Below are positions 57,672 through 59,851 of a stretch of DNA of 59,851 nt, piece after piece. Position 1 is the first letter of the stretch. Each line of letters starts with the position of its first letter. A model generated the notes under the pieces. It searched no databases. It was not told where the DNA came from and saw nothing but the letters and a program-made list of their open reading frames with translations. Made by a program: the position numbers and the translations under genes. This DNA is from Biscogniauxia marginata (taxonomy: Eukaryota > Ascomycota > Sordariomycetes > Xylariales > Xylariaceae): positions 1 to 59,851 of the forward strand of contig MU404216.1 of NCBI GenBank assembly GCA_022695795.1, in the 5' to 3' direction.

Positions 57672-59728
57672 TGGGGAGGTTGAATGGGACAGTTAGAAGG
57701 AAACATTGAACATTCCGAAAGTAAACCTGGCTTTGTGGGAGAAAAAGAGTGAATATCAACCTCGCGAGGGAAGGATCAGATCCGGAATTACTGCAGGATC
57801 TGTTATTATTAGTCGAATGGGCTAATACCTCTCTCGCTATGTGGATTGGTTTACCAGGCTTCGCTCGGCAGGAAACAACCCACGTAATTAGGCCAACTGC
57901 ATTTTAGATTGCAGTAGAATGAATGTATTCACCACTGAACCGTACCGACATAGGTATGTAAGTAACAAGATGAGATGGTCCGGTCGGTGGTAACAATAAT
58001 AAGGGAAGATTCCTAGGTAGCTCGAGGCACCGATATCCAACTAATAGGGACCAACAAATCCTGCCTAGCTACATACAGGAGGTAACACAACACACAGAAT
58101 GTAAGGTAAGGATCGAAGAGGAGGGGGGTTGCCGTCCGGGATCACAAGCGAGCCTGCTTCTCCTGTGTATACACATGCCCGGGATTCTTGGCGTATATAT
58201 GAAGAGGCAAAAAGCTGACATGCGACGAGCGAAGCCTGACCTTGAATGTCGCTTCTCGCTTCTCGCTTCTCGCTTCTCCATCGGTCGATCGGTCGTCCAG
58301 TCAGGGACTGCCTCATAAGCGATCCAGCAAGGTTAATATTCCTCTTTCTTTTCTCGTCGGGCAGGCGGTTTTTTTTTTTGCACCTTAGCTGCAGTGCTGT
58401 GCCGCATATTGCAGAGAAAGCTTGCAGATGGGTGGTGCGGCTGACTGACTGGCTGGCCGGGCCGGCTAGGTGCGAACTTGCTATGCAATGGGATGACGGG
58501 CCAAAGAATGCTACCTACCTAGGTTACATACATAAAGAGGCAGTTATCAGGTTAATGTTATCATGTCTTCTCGCGTGGCAGACTTTCTCGCATGGGCAGG
58601 TTGGGGGGGGAGCTGCATGTATGGTCCTTTCCCAGGGAGCGACCCTCCGGACCAGTCACATCACAGCCCCCTGTCTAGAGGGAGAAAAAAAGGGAGAACC
58701 AACATGCTTGTTATTATTGCCCGAATCCTCTAACCTACGAAGAGAAACACCCCCCCTCTCCCCCCCCCAATCTCACACCATCCCCCGTTCCGCCGTTCTG
58801 ACCGACGAGGAAATTCCAGAGGACAGAAACGCCGACGATCCGCTTTTGTCTGATCAACACCGTCCGCGATCGCCGGAGAAGGTTTGAGTTTGACAACGTT
58901 GTTAATTGCGTGATAGTCAGCAAGCAAGCAACTCACCTGTTCAGTTCATATAGCTCATGGAACCCCGTCGAAATAGCAATTATCACAAGCCGTCCGTATT
59001 TGCCCGCTCGAAGTATATCATCATGAGCCGACGGCTTTCTTTGGTTCCACAATACGTCCGGCAGGCAATTCGCACGTCCGCATGTGCCATGTACTACCAT
59101 ACATATCATGTAGCTCTCATATCGGCCGGTACGAAGTCCGAGAAATATCACGGAGATCAATGGAGCCGAGGGAGATAGGTACCTACGTAAAAAAACGCCT
59201 CGCAGAGGTCGGAGCCGGCTTTAACCCGCCGCTTTCGTGTTCGAGATCTGGCACGAATTTCGGAAACGGGTGCCCTTGCCTCACGAAAGTATAGCCGTGC
59301 TCGAGTACCTAGTGTGACTTGAGATAAGGCTCCTCGCGCTCCTTGCTGCCCAGGGGAGCAAATTTTTTTTCTGTCGTCTAGTTTCTGTCTAAAGCACGTG
59401 TGTGACATATGTACGTACTGGAGATCGCAAAAAAGCTCATTCCAGCTTGAGATGAGGCTGTAGGTGAACCTAGTTCGCAGTTAGTCTGGGAAATTAGAGT
59501 AAAAAGGTCATCAAGGCACGTGTACATACCTACCAAGCTAGCTTGTGTCTATTTATGTTATGTACAATACCTAACTACTAGGTCCTCATCCCTCTCATCG
59601 GCCATGGCCGAACTACAGAAAACTAGGAATCTCTAGTTAGGAGGTAGTTTGGTTACATAGCTGTATCGCGTGAACTGATTCTTACTAGAAATATGGCCGA
59701 TAGAAGTCCTTTTCTTTCTCTTTCTTTC

Positions 59729-59779
<51 letters not shown>

Positions 59780-59851
59780 ATTTAAAAAAAAGGGGGGTTT
59801 ATATATTTGTGGGAAATTAAAATTTTGTTTTTAAATTAAAAAAATAACCCC
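57672..59851. other. Right-end intergenic DNA
   Basis: No gene can be supported. The open frame at 58246-58887 lacks motifs and crosses simple repeats such as (CGCTTCT)n at 58248-58276. TAGGTACCTAC occurs at 59176-59186. From about 59715 the sequence is CT-rich, then 40 T at 59733-59772, then A/T homopolymer blocks, which look like a low-quality contig end. Confidence 0.55.

Noticed and set aside
58246..58887. 213-codon open frame near the right end
   Set aside because: Crosses simple repeats and homopolymers, no domain or splice structure, no recognisable coding bias.
1..59851. CRISPR arrays, IS elements, bacterial operons
   Set aside because: The genome is eukaryotic; the only tandem arrays are micro- and minisatellites without spacer structure.

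Overview
The window looks like nuclear DNA of a filamentous ascomycete (Pezizomycotina, most likely Sordariomycetes). Most introns are short (about 50-120 nt) with GTAAGT-like donors and CTAAC/CTGAC branch sites. There are two HET-domain genes and a fungal-type Zn(2)Cys(6) factor. One pseudogene carries CAA-to-TAA stops that look like RIP. Gene density and gene families fit the same group. Both window ends run into homopolymers (36 C at the left, 40 T at the right) and low-complexity sequence, which suggests contig ends. An internal run of 97 N lies inside an AT-rich minisatellite. All exon coordinates were derived by hand from splice signals and reading-frame continuity; no database search was possible.

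Layout. Left block (0.5-34 kb), mostly conserved genes: a secreted GH92 alpha-mannosidase (-), a BED-finger plus Zn2Cys6 regulator (+), exocyst SEC5 (-) divergent from mitochondrial NAD-isocitrate dehydrogenase IDH2 (+), the GPI-ethanolamine-phosphate transferase LAS21/GPI7 (-), a roughly 4.8 kb gene-poor stretch, a 76-aa small protein with a TATA box (+), an N-terminally membrane-anchored acidic protein (+), a BSP-family HExxH metallopeptidase (-) and the CLASP protein STU1 (+).

Middle block (36-50 kb), accessory and decaying: a PUF-protein relic, a HET gene with an A8 frameshift, an intact het-6-like HET gene, an 18-bp AT-rich minisatellite with the gap, a fragment resembling a fungal rhodopsin-like (PTH11/SAT4) protein, a short-chain dehydrogenase pseudogene divergent from a Tri3-like O-acyltransferase whose intron donor reads AT instead of GT, and an unrecognised gene with a frameshift.

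Right block (51-58 kb), conserved again: an Atos-domain protein (-), rRNA-processing FYV7 (+), and a kelch-repeat single-pass membrane protein (-) with a GC-AG intron and an 11-residue ELP repeat tail.

Functions are mainly independent housekeeping roles: secretion and polarity (SEC5, STU1, LAS21), respiration (IDH2), ribosome assembly (FYV7) and glycan degradation (GH92). The accessory block combines non-self recognition (HET) with remnants of what may have been a small secondary-metabolite locus. Intergenic DNA throughout carries a recurrent palindromic motif, TAGGTACCTA and its half-sites.
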